This document shows, in pieces, positions 51,557-60,734 of a stretch of 64,000 bases of DNA. Source of the DNA: Alphaproteobacteria bacterium. Its GTDB lineage: Bacteria > Pseudomonadota > Alphaproteobacteria > Rhizobiales > GCA-2746425. The position numbers and the translations under genes are program-made. The notes under the pieces were generated by a model that saw only the letters and a list, made by a program, of their open reading frames with translations, did no database searches and had not been told where the DNA came from. Numbering within the stretch: the first letter of the stretch is position 1; the number at the start of each line of letters is the position of its first letter. The stretch is from the NCBI GenBank assembly GCA_024743215.1, contig JANSWZ010000002.1:124001-188000 (forward strand), written 5' to 3'.

Positions 51557-53172
51557 GTCTCTATTGCCCGTCCCTTAAGTGCAAACAGGCCGCGCGGTTT
51601 CTTCTGAATAAACAGAATGATGAAAACCAGCACCAGGATTTTGGCAAGCACCGCGCCAGCATAGGGTTCCAGGAATTTGTTGAAGACCCCGAGTGACAAG
51701 GCACCCACAAGCGTTCCCCACAAATTACCAACCCCGCCAAACACCACGACCATGAAGCTGTCGATGATGTAGCTTTGGCCCAGATTGGGCGACACATTGT
51801 CAATCTGGCTGAGAGCTACGCCGGCAATCCCGGCGATGCCGGAGCCAAGCATGAAGGTCAGCGCATCAACCCATGGGGTGCGAATGCCCATGGCAGATGC
51901 CATACGTCTGTTTTGCGTCACAGCGCGCATCTGCAGGCCCAGCGATGTTTTGTTGAAGGCCCAGAGCAATATGGCGAAGACGCAAAGCGCAAAAATGAGA
52001 ATGTACAGACGGTTCCAGGTGATCGTTATCAGGCCTACCTCAAAGGCGCCGGACATCCAGGAGGGGTTTGAAACCTCCTGATTACTAGGGCCAAACAAGG
52101 TTCGTACCGCCTGTTGCAGGATGAGAGAGACACCCCATGTTGCCAGCAATGTTTCCAGTGGCCGACCATAGAGGAAGCGAATGACACCGCGTTCCAGAAC
52201 CAGCCCAACCAGAGCCGACACCATAAAGGCCAGTGGCAGCGCGATCAGCAGCGACCAGTCCATGAGTTCCGGCATCGCGTTTCGGATAATTTCCTGCACA
52301 AGATACGTTGTGTAGGCTCCCAGCATGACCATCTCGCCATGAGCCATGTTGATGACACCCATCACACCAAATGTGATGGCAAGACCGATGGCTGCCAACA
52401 GCAGCACAGAGCCTAGAGAGACGCCGTACCAGATATTCTGCCCCATGCCCCAAAGCTTGAGCGATTTCTCAATCTTGGTGATACCGCTGGCTGCAAGGGT
52501 CTTCAACTCGCCCTCGGCCTGCGCTTCAAAGCGGGTCAGGAAAGCCAAAGCCTCCCGATTGCCGAGCGAGGTCATGACAGTGACGGCGGTCGTCTTTTCT
52601 TCCAGTGTTCGATCGGAAATCAGCGTTGCAGCGGCCTGAGCCTGACGCAGGCGCATGGCAACGGCCTCATCGGTTTCCTTTTCCAGCGCGGCTTCAATGG
52701 CCGGCAGCGCATCCACATCCGGGTTTGCCGCCAGTGTGTTTGCAGCGTTCAGCCGGACCGTTGGATCTTCAGACGCCAGCGTGAGGCCACCGATGGCGTC
52801 TCTGATGCTGCGCCGAAGTGAATTATTGACTCTGACCTTTGTAAGTTCGCGTTTCCCAGCTTCACCGGCCGCTTCCCCCGTCAATGGGTCAAACAGCTCC
52901 AGCGTATTCCCACGTCCCGGGACCACGAACACCTGCCTGTCAGATTTTCGGAAATACACCGCCCCCTCTGACAGGGCGTTCAGGACACCGGCAACCGACG
53001 CATCACCGGTCGCGGCAAGTTCCGCCACAACAGCTTTGGTCTGGTTGAAATTTTTGGATGTTGCGAGTTTTTGAATTATTGCCTGAAGATCAGGCTCTTG
53101 TGCGTTTGCGACAGGCGCAAAGAGCGACAGACACCATACCGTCAGCAGTGCCAGAATTGAATTGCGATACAC
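51553..53172 (-). CDS. urtB: Urea ABC transporter permease UrtB with N-terminal extension
   Basis: Protein of about 539 residues. It starts with a signal peptide (ANAQEPD cleavage region) and a periplasmic helical domain of about 220 residues with repeat-like text (PTVRLNAANTLAANPDVDALPAIE). The LivH-like permease follows (FGVMGVINMAHGEMVMLGAYTTY near 285, GSGIAGIAGVALSQIDNVSPNLG near 450). Such an extension is normal for UrtB. The GTG at 53172 gives a clean signal peptide and was preferred to an upstream frame reaching 53265. The urtA-urtB gap holds a hairpin. Confidence 0.9.
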   Translation of the reverse strand: MYRNSILALLTVWCLSLFAPVANAQEPDLQAIIQKLATSKNFNQTKAVVAELAATGDASVAGVLNALSEGAVYFRKSDRQVFVVPGRGNTLELFDPLTGEAAGEAGKRELTKVRVNNSLRRSIRDAIGGLTLASEDPTVRLNAANTLAANPDVDALPAIEAALEKETDEAVAMRLRQAQAAATLISDRTLEEKTTAVTVMTSLGNREALAFLTRFEAQAEGELKTLAASGITKIEKSLKLWGMGQNIWYGVSLGSVLLLAAIGLAITFGVMGVINMAHGEMVMLGAYTTYLVQEIIRNAMPELMDWSLLIALPLAFMVSALVGLVLERGVIRFLYGRPLETLLATWGVSLILQQAVRTLFGPSNQEVSNPSWMSGAFEVGLITITWNRLYILIFALCVFAILLWAFNKTSLGLQMRAVTQNRRMASAMGIRTPWVDALTFMLGSGIAGIAGVALSQIDNVSPNLGQSYIIDSFMVVVFGGVGNLWGTLVGALSLGVFNKFLEPYAGAVLAKILVLVFIILFIQKKPRGLFALKGRAIET

Positions 53173-53209
53173 GCTTTTAAGACCTTCAACATTGGAGGTT
53201 TTGAGATGC

Positions 53210-53243
53210 TTCCGGGCGAAGTGGGAGGGAACTCCGCCCGGAA
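53210..53243 (-). terminator. Intercistronic hairpin between urtA and urtB
   Basis: TTCCGGGCG at 53210-53218 pairs with CGCCCGGAA at 53235-53243, a perfect 9-bp GC-rich stem with a 16-base loop. There is no T-run on the minus strand. It probably protects the urtA message or attenuates transcription so that the receptor exceeds the permeases. Confidence 0.6.
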
Positions 53244-53278
53244 ACCTATTGCAGGAAAATGCCAAGTCCGGTCAGGAC

Positions 53279-54574
53279 TTAGTTGACACCTTTACCGCCG
53301 CACTGGCCGGTAGCCGTGTTGAAGTTGCCGCAAGACATTGGCGCGCGCCAATCGGAAATCAGATCCTTGGAGTCTGGCAGGTAGTCAGACCATGCATCGC
53401 CAACAACGAGACCGGAGGTTTCCCAAACAGTTTCGAACTGACCGTCTTCCTGGATTTCGCCAATGAGGACAGGCTTGGTAATGTGATGGTTTGGCATCAT
53501 GGCCGAAAAGCCGCCGGTCAGGTTTGGTACGGAAACACCAATGATGGCATCGATAACGGCGTCCGCATCAGTTGTACCGGCTTTTTCAACCGCTTTGACC
53601 CACATGTTGAAGCCAATGTAGTGAGCTTCCATAGGGTCGTTGGTTACGCGGTTTTCATCACCAATGAAGGCTTTCCATTTTTCGATGAATTCAGCGTTTT
53701 CTTCAGTGTCTGCAGACTGGAAGTAGTTCCAGGCAGCAAGGTGACCGACAAGCGGTGTTGTATCGAGACCAGCCAATTCCTCTTCGCCAACTGAGAAAGC
53801 AACAACCGGAATGTCTTCCGCTTTGATGCCCTGATTGCCGAGTTCCTTGTAGAAGGGAACATTGGCATCACCATTGATGGTGGAGACAACAGCTGTCTTT
53901 TTACCAGCTGAGCCAAATGCGCTGATATCAGCAACAATCGTCTGCCAGTCTGAATGACCAAATGGCGTGTAGTTGATCATGATGTCTTCAGCAGCCACAC
54001 CTTTGGACTGCAGATAGGCTTCAAGAATCTTGTTGGTTGTGCGCGGATACACATAGTCAGTTCCGGCCAGAACCCAACGCTCAACGCTTTCGTTCTCCAT
54101 CAGATAATCGACCGCAGGAATAGCCTGCTGGTTCGGTGCAGCGCCGGTATAAAATACGTTGCGCTGGCTTTCTTCACCTTCGTACTGAACAGGGTAGAAC
54201 AGCAGGCTGTTCAACTCTTCAAATACTGGCAGAACAGATTTACGAGACACAGATGTCCAGGCGCCAAATACAGACGCAACACCTTCGCCTTCGATCAGTT
54301 CACGTGCTTTTTCAGCAAAGAGCGGCCAGTCAGAGGCCGGATCAACAACCACAGCTTCCAGCTGCATGCCCAGAAGACCGCCTTTTTTGTTCTGCTCCTC
54401 GATGAGCATCAACATTGCGTCTTTGAGGGTTGTTTCGGAAATCGCCATTGTACCGGACAGTGAATGCAGGACGCCGACCTTAATCGTTTCCTGAGCACTG
54501 GCGGTGAAGGACGCCGTTGCCATTATAGTTGACGCCAGGGACGCCAAAGCGAGAGTTTTAAGTTTACCAGTCAT
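53279..54574 (-). CDS. urtA: Urea ABC transporter substrate-binding protein UrtA
   Basis: Protein of 431 residues. A signal peptide ends at FTASAQE. The mature part is the UrtA class of the amino-acid/amide receptor family: VGVLHSLSGTMAISETTLKDAMLMLIEE, FGAWTSVSRKSVLPVFEE and FYPVQYEGEESQRNVFYTGAAPNQQ are characteristic. It captures urea in the periplasm. GGAGG precedes the ATG at 54574. A -24/-12 promoter 39 bp upstream indicates nitrogen-regulated expression. Confidence 0.95.
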   Translation of the reverse strand: MTGKLKTLALASLASTIMATASFTASAQETIKVGVLHSLSGTMAISETTLKDAMLMLIEEQNKKGGLLGMQLEAVVVDPASDWPLFAEKARELIEGEGVASVFGAWTSVSRKSVLPVFEELNSLLFYPVQYEGEESQRNVFYTGAAPNQQAIPAVDYLMENESVERWVLAGTDYVYPRTTNKILEAYLQSKGVAAEDIMINYTPFGHSDWQTIVADISAFGSAGKKTAVVSTINGDANVPFYKELGNQGIKAEDIPVVAFSVGEEELAGLDTTPLVGHLAAWNYFQSADTEENAEFIEKWKAFIGDENRVTNDPMEAHYIGFNMWVKAVEKAGTTDADAVIDAIIGVSVPNLTGGFSAMMPNHHITKPVLIGEIQEDGQFETVWETSGLVVGDAWSDYLPDSKDLISDWRAPMSCGNFNTATGQCGGKGVN

Positions 54575-54612
54575 GATACCTCCGACAGGTTTGTTTACAC
54601 CGCACAAACGAT

Positions 54613-54628
54613 TGCAAGTGCCATGCCA
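54613..54628 (-). promoter_or_regulatory. Sigma-54 (RpoN) promoter of the urt operon
   Basis: Reading the minus strand, TGGCAT, GGCAC, TTGCA places GG and GC exactly 10 bp apart, the invariant -24/-12 spacing, and matches the consensus TGGCAC-N5-TTGC at nine of ten positions. The predicted transcript would start near 54602, about 28 bases before the urtA ATG. Confidence 0.8.
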
Positions 54629-54909
54629 AACACGAGTCAAAAAAATCGGTTTTAATTTTTTATTTATAAAATCATAGACTTAAACAGGCTTCACTCAGGA
54701 AATACTCCCTGGTTTGCATATGTGAGGCTGTTCAAAAAGCCCTATGAACGAGCACAAGGTCGCACATTTAGTGAGCAATATTTAAAATTGCCCATTTTTT
54801 TGGCAATTGATGAATTTTTCAGCGAATTCTTTGGCTAAATTTCTGCAACGACTCTATTATAAGCAGGCTGCATTTTTTTGCGGCAGGTTGTTTACACCAA
54901 AATGACCTT

Positions 54910-54936
54910 GCGTTCCCTGCTTCAGGCAGGGAGCGC
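54910..54936 (-). terminator. Hairpin downstream of ureG
   Basis: GCGTTCCCTGC and GCAGGGAGCGC form an 11-bp stem with one G-T pair around a 5-base loop (TTCAG). No T-run follows on either strand, so intrinsic termination is doubtful. It may protect the 3' end of the urease message. Confidence 0.4.
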
Positions 54937-54966
54937 ATCAGGCATTCAAACTCGCCGATATTTGGG

Positions 54967-55581
54967 CTATAGCCCGCCGGAATCCTGTAGGAAACCGATC
55001 ACCGCATCCAGTCCTTTGCCACTGCGCAGATCTGTCATCGCCGTCGGGCGACCACTGCGCAATTTATGGGCATCTGCTTCCAATTGAGTCAGATCAACAC
55101 CAACATAGGGTGACAGTTCTGTCTTATTTATGATCAGCAAATCTGAACGCGTGATCGCTGGGCCGCCCTTGCGCGGGATATCTCCGCCCTGACAGACAGA
55201 AATGACATAGAGTGTCAGATCCGCCAGTTCTGGCGAAAAGGTAGCTGCCAGATTGTCGCCGCCAGACTCAATAAAAATGACATCCAGATCAGGATGGCGC
55301 TCATTCATCTCACGGATGGCATGCAAGTTGATGGATGCGTCTTCTCGAATGGCGGTATGCGGGCAGCCGCCGGTTTCCACGCCCATTATGCGGTCCGCAG
55401 ACAGCGCCTGCAGCTGCACCAAAGCTTCTGCGTCTTCGCTTGTGTAAATATCATTAGTGATGACACCGATGGACCATTTATCACGCATGGCCTTGCACAA
55501 TTCGGCGGTCAGTGTGGTTTTGCCGGTGCCAACCGGCCCGCCAATACCAACGCGCAACGGACCATTTTGAGAGTTGCTCAT
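54967..55581 (-). CDS. ureG: Urease accessory GTPase UreG
   Basis: Protein of 204 residues. The SIMIBI GTPase motifs are clear: [16 protein letters not shown] (P-loop near 12), [15 protein letters not shown], a [17 protein letters not shown] segment with the metal-binding CPH motif, and [14 protein letters not shown]. It delivers nickel to urease with UreD, UreE and UreF. The ATG overlaps the stop of the carboxymuconolactone-decarboxylase-like gene. Confidence 0.96.
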   Translation of the reverse strand: MSNSQNGPLRVGIGGPVGTGKTTLTAELCKAMRDKWSIGVITNDIYTSEDAEALVQLQALSADRIMGVETGGCPHTAIREDASINLHAIREMNERHPDLDVIFIESGGDNLAATFSPELADLTLYVISVCQGGDIPRKGGPAITRSDLLIINKTELSPYVGVDLTQLEADAHKLRSGRPTAMTDLRSGKGLDAVIGFLQDSGGL

Positions 55582-55958
55582 TCTGTATCGTCCTCAAAAA
55601 CTTCCAACGCAGCGTTGAGCGCATTCACAGCGGCTGGAAAGCCACCATACAGCGCCATCTGCCAGATCACTTCGCCAATTTCACGCTGGCTAGCTCCGGC
55701 TTTCAGAGCGCCTGCAATATTGACTTTCAATTGGGGTTTGGTCTGACTTCCAAGTGCTGTGAGTGCCGCAATGGTGGCCAGATAGCGCGTCTTGAGATCC
55801 AGACCTTCGCGGGCATATTGCTGGCCATAGGCAAAATCCACAACCGATTCCGCCATGCCGGGCACAAGGTGTCCATACCGCTGGCGCAACGCGTCTTCCA
55901 TGCCCGGATTGAGGCTTTCGGACAATTCCTTGCCTATTTTGTAGGTGTCATCACTCAT
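55578..55958 (-). CDS. Carboxymuconolactone-decarboxylase/AhpD-like protein in the urease operon
   Basis: Protein of 126 residues of the CMD family ([10 protein letters not shown], then [19 protein letters not shown] and [26 protein letters not shown]). It lacks the CxxC pair of AhpD-type peroxidase partners, so it resembles the decarboxylase/uncharacterised branch. Overlaps of 4 bp at both ends (with ureF and ureG) show that it is an integral cistron of the operon. Its role in urease biology is unknown. Confidence 0.85.
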   Translation of the reverse strand: MSDDTYKIGKELSESLNPGMEDALRQRYGHLVPGMAESVVDFAYGQQYAREGLDLKTRYLATIAALTALGSQTKPQLKVNIAGALKAGASQREIGEVIWQMALYGGFPAAVNALNAALEVFEDDTE

Positions 55959-56620
55959 GAGCGGAACAATCTAACTGTTTGTGTTTCATGGTTCATGGCG
56001 GCGATCTCGGCATTGATGGTCGCAGTTCCAAGATCATCCAATGTCGTTTCAGCGGCTGCGGCCGACAAACGAGCTAAGTCCGGTTCCAGTGCGGCCAGAA
56101 TGCGCGCCGCACCCGACTGTCCCAGTACTGATAAGCGAATGGCCGCTTGCAATTGATTGGATATCATCGCCTGCAGATAACCGATCAAGGCGGTTTTCAA
56201 GTCTACGCCTCCCACGGCGCAATAGGCACCAACGACCACCGGCAGAGGATACAATTCTGCGAAATCCGGGCGCGTTTCAAACGCCCAGTGTTCGACGGCC
56301 AGCACGAAGGCTTCGCCCTGTGCGGTCAGTTCCAGATGCCGTTCTTTGCTGCCAGCCAGCGCAATTGCCAGTTCAGCAACCGGTTGGCAGGTCTGCCTGG
56401 CAGCAGCCTGCCGCCAGCTCTCTGCCAGGAATACCTGATCATTCTTTGCAGATCCGTGGGTGATGATACTGCGCAGCCAGTCGCACAATTCCGCTTCGCT
56501 GCTGACATGGCCATCGTGGACCGCCCGTTCCAGTCCGTTGCTATAGGCAAAGCCCCCTGTTGGAAAAACCGGCGACAGCCAGCTTAACAGGCGGATCAAC
56601 CCAATGCCTTCAACGGACAT
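55955..56620 (-). CDS. ureF: Urease accessory protein UreF
   Basis: Protein of 221 residues, all helical. The UreF signature [27 protein letters not shown] lies near 8-34 and [15 protein letters not shown] near 160. It acts with UreD and UreG in nickel insertion as a GTPase-gating factor. GAGGAA sits seven bases ahead of the ATG at 56620. A longer frame exists upstream but would overlap ureE. Confidence 0.93.
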   Translation of the reverse strand: MSVEGIGLIRLLSWLSPVFPTGGFAYSNGLERAVHDGHVSSEAELCDWLRSIITHGSAKNDQVFLAESWRQAAARQTCQPVAELAIALAGSKERHLELTAQGEAFVLAVEHWAFETRPDFAELYPLPVVVGAYCAVGGVDLKTALIGYLQAMISNQLQAAIRLSVLGQSGAARILAALEPDLARLSAAAAETTLDDLGTATINAEIAAMNHETQTVRLFRS

Positions 56621-56630
56621 TACAAGTTCC

Positions 56631-57104
56631 TCAATCGTGGCTGTGGGCGTGATGCCCGTGACTGTGAGCGTGCGTGTTGTCGACCTGACCATAAGCGCCG
56701 CCTTCCGGATCAAACGGCGCATTTATCTCAGTAACATTCGCGCCAAGGCCGATCAGCATGGATTTGATGACATGATCAGCGCGGATGCGAATACTGTCCG
56801 CAGTGATCTGCGCTGGCAGGTGCCGATTGCCCAATTGCCAGGCCAGTTGCAGGAGGTGCTTTTCGTCGTTTGCCCTTACCTCATACAATTGTTCCGGCTC
56901 GGCCTGCACTTCAATTACCCTTCCATCTTCCAGCACCAGCCCCTCACCATGGCGCAACAGTCGTGCCTCCGGCAGATCGAGCAGAAATTCAATTCCATTG
57001 TCGGACCGCATTTTGACACGGCGCCTGTGCCGGGCGGTTTCATCCAACGTAATCGTATCTGCTGCATCGTGAACATGATCGATGTGACGGGTGGCTCGGA
57101 TCAC
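56631..57104 (-). CDS. ureE: Urease accessory protein UreE
   Basis: Protein of 157 residues. The N-terminal domain has [26 protein letters not shown], the C-terminal domain [13 protein letters not shown] and [17 protein letters not shown], and the tail is rich in histidine ([13 protein letters not shown]), as in nickel-storing UreE proteins. It is the nickel metallochaperone. The start is a GTG that overlaps the beta-lactamase stop (GTGA); a weak Shine-Dalgarno site suggests translational coupling. Confidence 0.92.
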   Translation of the reverse strand: MIRATRHIDHVHDAADTITLDETARHRRRVKMRSDNGIEFLLDLPEARLLRHGEGLVLEDGRVIEVQAEPEQLYEVRANDEKHLLQLAWQLGNRHLPAQITADSIRIRADHVIKSMLIGLGANVTEINAPFDPEGGAYGQVDNTHAHSHGHHAHSHD

Positions 57105-57931
57105 CAGAGTTGTTCTCCCGTAATGCGTTGAAGAGCCTGTTTTGCAATAGCCATGCGGGACTTCAGATGAATTTTGGAATCCAGCATGTCGATGTTCAAT
57201 GCAAAAACATAAGTGTCAGTTTGAAGCTCCAGCCACCCCACATACCAGCCAATGGACGGCTTGGTGTTTATGGCCCAACCCGTCTTGGCCCGCAGGACCC
57301 AATTTTCACCGCGGTCGACTTCAAGAATGTCGATTGTGGCTTCCAGATTGTCTCGCGCAAACGGCAGAGCGCGCGCTTCAAGCCGCTTTAAAAAATCAAT
57401 TTGCTCATAGGCCGAAATCTGCAATGGTCCCCGCAGCCAGAACATATCAACCACATCGCCGATTTTCTGATTGCCATAGCCTGCTTTCGCAACAAATGAC
57501 GCCATCTGGTCAAGACCCATACGCCGCGCCAATTCCTGATAGGTCGGCACCGAAGATACGATGATACCGCTGCGCAGACTGTGAGTCTTGTTCCAGGCTT
57601 CAATGCTCCGCATTGTGCCATCCCATGGCACAAGCTCATCCACATTAGCAACCGCTCCGGCTTCCAGTGCAAACAGGCTGTTTGGTATTTTAAACGTTGA
57701 GGCGGGTGTTTTGGGCTGAGCCGCACGCGCTTCATTGTGGACCCAGATCTTTTGCTGACCAAGACTCTCCACAACCAGTGTACCGTTTGTTTTCTCCGCC
57801 TTGAATATGTCGTCAAACTGCAGTTCGGCAGCCTGCGCAATCTCTAATGACGACCCAGCAAAAAGGAGCAACAGGCATAAGCGCCCAATCCAACAATTCG
57901 ACCGGGATCTGACGAGCTTCCATCCAGACAT
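57101..57931 (-). CDS. Class D (OXA-like) beta-lactamase homologue in the urease operon
   Basis: Protein of 276 residues. A signal peptide ([17 protein letters not shown]) directs export. The class D motifs are all present: S78-T-F-K81 (nucleophile and lysine), SSV at 126-128, YGN at 152-154, W165 (the position that stabilises a carbamylated lysine) and KTG at 216-218. It therefore looks like an active-site-competent serine hydrolase of penicillins or a related substrate. It lies between the ABM-like gene and ureE, sharing 4 bp with ureE. The substrate is not shown by sequence. Confidence 0.9.
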   Translation of the reverse strand: MSGWKLVRSRSNCWIGRLCLLLLFAGSSLEIAQAAELQFDDIFKAEKTNGTLVVESLGQQKIWVHNEARAAQPKTPASTFKIPNSLFALEAGAVANVDELVPWDGTMRSIEAWNKTHSLRSGIIVSSVPTYQELARRMGLDQMASFVAKAGYGNQKIGDVVDMFWLRGPLQISAYEQIDFLKRLEARALPFARDNLEATIDILEVDRGENWVLRAKTGWAINTKPSIGWYVGWLELQTDTYVFALNIDMLDSKIHLKSRMAIAKQALQRITGEQLW

Positions 57932-57936
57932 CAAAA

Positions 57937-58233
57937 TTACCGCACCTCTACATCAGCAGGGTCGATGATTTCGATCTTCCGGCCCACAAAAAACGGTTCG
58001 CCAGCTTTACGCCAGGCGATCAAATGTGGCTCCTGAAAATGTGCATCCAGCGCGGCTTTGTCTTTCCAGCGCTCGACAAACATCAATGTGTTTTCATCTG
58101 TCAGGCTTTGAACCAGATCATAGGAAATGCAACCGGCTTCCTGCCGTGTAGCTTTTATGCAAGGCGTAACGGCTTCCATGATTTTTGGCAGGGAACCAGG
58201 TTTGATTTCCAGTGTGGCGATGAGATAGATCAT
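57937..58233 (-). CDS. Antibiotic-biosynthesis-monooxygenase-like (ABM) protein
   Basis: Protein of 98 residues with the ABM/quinol-monooxygenase-like pattern: IYLIATLEIKPGS at the start, EAGCISYDLVQSL near 38 and FVERWKDKAALDAHFQEPHL near 55. Small dimeric alpha-beta-barrel proteins of this kind often oxidise quinols or act on heme-like substrates. It is the first of two guest genes between ureC and ureE, 5 bp from the beta-lactamase gene. Confidence 0.85.
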   Translation of the reverse strand: MIYLIATLEIKPGSLPKIMEAVTPCIKATRQEAGCISYDLVQSLTDENTLMFVERWKDKAALDAHFQEPHLIAWRKAGEPFFVGRKIEIIDPADVEVR

Positions 58234-58264
58234 TTTTATCCGTCAATTCAGTTGGCTACATTTA

Positions 58265-58290
58265 CGTGGGTGATAGTCAATATCACCACG
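58265..58290 (-). other. Hairpin in the ureC-ABM gap
   Basis: CGTGGGTGATA pairs with TATCACCACG (one bulged G) around GTCAA, a 10-bp stem lying between ureC and the ABM-like gene. It lacks a T-run and may adjust stability of the mRNA segments. Confidence 0.4.
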
Positions 58291-58348
58291 CAATGCCAGA
58301 CTACAATCTGTTTACCCAATCAGGGCCAATGCCAATTCCGCCACGTGG

Positions 58349-60061
58349 CTAAAACAGGAAGTATTTCTGTGCCATTGGCAGCACGTCCGCAGGCTCACAG
58401 GTCAGCAACTCGCCATTGGCGCGTACTTCATAGGTCTCCGGGTCAACTTCCACATCCGGGGTGGCGTCATTATGGATCATGGACGCCTTTGAAATGCCGC
58501 CTCTGGTGTTGATCACCGGCAGCAATTGCTTGGCGATGCCCAGTTTGTCAGCCAAGCCGTCATCGATGGCGGCTTGCGAGACAAAAGTTGCCGAAGAGTT
58601 TGTGAGTGATTTGCCGAATGCACCAAACATGGGGCGGAAATGAACGGGTTGCGGAGTTGGAATAGAGGCATTCGGATCACCCATGATCGACGCAGCGATT
58701 GTTCCGCCGATGAGTATCATATCCGGCTTCACGCCGAAGAAGGCCGGGTCCCACATTACCAGATCAGCACGTTTGCCGACTTCCAGAGAGCCAATTTCGG
58801 TGGACATGCCATGGGCGATGGCCGGATTGATGGTGTATTTGGCGATGTAACGGCGCACGCGCACATTGTCATTGTCACCGGTTTCTTCCGGCAAGGCACC
58901 GCGCTGGCGCTTCATTTTATCAGCGGTCTGCCAAGTGCGGATGATGACCTCACCGACACGGCCCATGGCCTGACTGTCAGATGCGATGATGGAGAACGCG
59001 CCCATATCGTGCAGAATATCTTCTGCAGCGATGGTTTCCTTGCGGATACGGCTTTCCGCAAAAGCCACATCTTCCGGAATATTTGAATCCAGATGGTGGC
59101 ACACCATCAGCATGTCGAGATGCTCGGCAATGGTGTTGACGGTATATGGCCGTGTCGGGTTGGTGGAAGACGGAATGACATTTGGCAATCCGCATATCTT
59201 GATAATATCCGGCGCATGACCGCCGCCCGCGCCCTCTGTATGGAAAGCATGAATAGTGCGGCCCTTGAAGGCATCAACGGTGTTTTCCACAAAGCCGGAT
59301 TCATTCAGCGTATCGGTGTGGATCATGACCTGAACATCATATTCATCGGCCACGGACAGGCAGCAATCAATCGCGCCCGGTGTCGTGCCCCAATCTTCGT
59401 GCAGTTTCAGGGCTGAGGCACCACCGAGCAGCATTTCCTCCAGTGCACCGGGTTGGGAGGCATTGCCCTTGCCGGCAAAAGCCAGGTTCATTGGAAATGC
59501 GTCAGCGGATTCAATCATCCGCGCAATATGCCACGGGCCGGGTGTGCAGGTTGTCGCCAGCGTCCCATGGGCCGGACCGGTTCCGCCACCGAGCATGGTG
59601 GTGAGACCGGACATCAAAGCTTCATCGATTTGCTGTGGGCAGATGAAATGAATGTGGCTGTCAAAGCCGCCAGCCGTGATGATCTTGCCTTCACCGGCAA
59701 TGGCCTCCGTGCCAGGGCCAATAATGATATCAACACCTGCTTGCGTGTCCGGATTGCCAGCTTTGCCGATCGCGGAAATGCGTCCGTCTCGCAGGCCAAT
59801 ATCGGCTTTGTAAATGCCAGTGTGATCCACAATCAATGCATTGGTGATGACCGTGTCCACCGCGCCATTGGCGCGCGTCACCTGGGATTGACCCATGCCA
59901 TCACGGATGACCTTGCCGCCGCCGAATTTGACCTCTTCACCGTAAGTGGTCAGATCTTTTTCGACCTCGATAAACAGTTCTGTATCTGCCAACCGCACCT
60001 TGTCACCGGTGGTGGGGCCGAACATATCTGCATAGGCAGCACGGGAAATTTTTGCGGGCAT
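58349..60061 (-). CDS. ureC: Urease subunit alpha UreC
   Basis: Protein of 570 residues, the catalytic nickel subunit. Seen are [11 protein letters not shown] (nickel His), [12 protein letters not shown] with the carbamylated lysine, [29 protein letters not shown] and [21 protein letters not shown] with the active-site histidine. All features needed for a dinickel centre are present. It assembles with UreA and UreB. The ATG shares its first base with the UreB stop. Confidence 0.97.
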   Translation of the reverse strand: MPAKISRAAYADMFGPTTGDKVRLADTELFIEVEKDLTTYGEEVKFGGGKVIRDGMGQSQVTRANGAVDTVITNALIVDHTGIYKADIGLRDGRISAIGKAGNPDTQAGVDIIIGPGTEAIAGEGKIITAGGFDSHIHFICPQQIDEALMSGLTTMLGGGTGPAHGTLATTCTPGPWHIARMIESADAFPMNLAFAGKGNASQPGALEEMLLGGASALKLHEDWGTTPGAIDCCLSVADEYDVQVMIHTDTLNESGFVENTVDAFKGRTIHAFHTEGAGGGHAPDIIKICGLPNVIPSSTNPTRPYTVNTIAEHLDMLMVCHHLDSNIPEDVAFAESRIRKETIAAEDILHDMGAFSIIASDSQAMGRVGEVIIRTWQTADKMKRQRGALPEETGDNDNVRVRRYIAKYTINPAIAHGMSTEIGSLEVGKRADLVMWDPAFFGVKPDMILIGGTIAASIMGDPNASIPTPQPVHFRPMFGAFGKSLTNSSATFVSQAAIDDGLADKLGIAKQLLPVINTRGGISKASMIHNDATPDVEVDPETYEVRANGELLTCEPADVLPMAQKYFLF

Positions 60062-60366
60062 CAGAGTGCTCCCATAATTTTTTGATTGAAGCCATAGACC
60101 GTGCGGGTTCCGGCAAGCGGCACCAGCGTCACTTCCCGCGTCTGTCCCGGCTCAAAGCGCACCGCTGAACCAGGTGCAATGTCGAGCCGCATCCCGCGCG
60201 CTGTTTCCCGTTCAAATGACAGGCTCTCATTGGTTTCAAAAAAATGATAGTGGCTGCCAACCTGAACCGGACGATCTCCGGTGTTGGAAACCGTAATGGT
60301 TTGGGTTGGTTGACCAGCATTCAACTCAATCTCACCAGCGGCAGTAATGACTTCTCCGGGGATCAT
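60061..60366 (-). CDS. ureB: Urease subunit beta UreB
   Basis: Protein of 101 residues beginning [18 protein letters not shown], a standard UreB start, with [11 protein letters not shown] near 57 and [15 protein letters not shown] near 77. It is one of three structural subunits, here as a separate gene rather than a fused UreAB. It lies 34 bp after ureA. Confidence 0.97.
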   Translation of the reverse strand: MIPGEVITAAGEIELNAGQPTQTITVSNTGDRPVQVGSHYHFFETNESLSFERETARGMRLDIAPGSAVRFEPGQTREVTLVPLAGTRTVYGFNQKIMGAL

Positions 60367-60400
60367 GGCGTTTCCTTTTTATGCTTGTTTTCTTCAGATC

Positions 60401-60703
60401 CTAGCGGATTGGCTGATGAACGGTGACCAGCTTGGTGCCGTCTGGGAAAGTTGCCTCTACCTGAATGTCGTGGATCATTTCAGGAATGCCTTCCATGACC
60501 TGTGCGCGGGTGAGAACGTGGGCGCCCTCTTCCATAAGCTCGGCAACGCTTCGGCCGTCGCGCGCGCCTTCCACAACAAAATCTGTGATCAGGGCAATAG
60601 CTTCGGGGTGGTTCAAGACCACGCCGCGCGCCAAGCGCTTTCGGGCAACTTCAGCGGCCATGGAAATGAGCAGCTTGTCTTTTTCACGGGGGGTTAAATT
60701 CAT
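60401..60703 (-). CDS. ureA: Urease subunit gamma UreA
   Basis: Protein of 100 residues beginning [23 protein letters not shown], typical of UreA, with [21 protein letters not shown] and [21 protein letters not shown] at the end. It lies 31 bp after ureD. Confidence 0.97.
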   Translation of the reverse strand: MNLTPREKDKLLISMAAEVARKRLARGVVLNHPEAIALITDFVVEGARDGRSVAELMEEGAHVLTRAQVMEGIPEMIHDIQVEATFPDGTKLVTVHQPIR

Positions 60704-60734
60704 TCCAGATCCCTTACAAGTTCACGTCTGGCTC

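Larger units (their letters stand above)
54575..54966. other. AT-rich regulatory gap between ureG and urtA
   Basis: It holds the sigma-54 promoter of urtA at 54613-54628. An inverted repeat AATTGCC/GGCAATT at 54786-54808 and long A/T runs near 54640-54680 could bind NtrC, IHF or another activator. A hairpin (54910-54936) follows ureG. No gene was seen. Confidence 0.6.
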
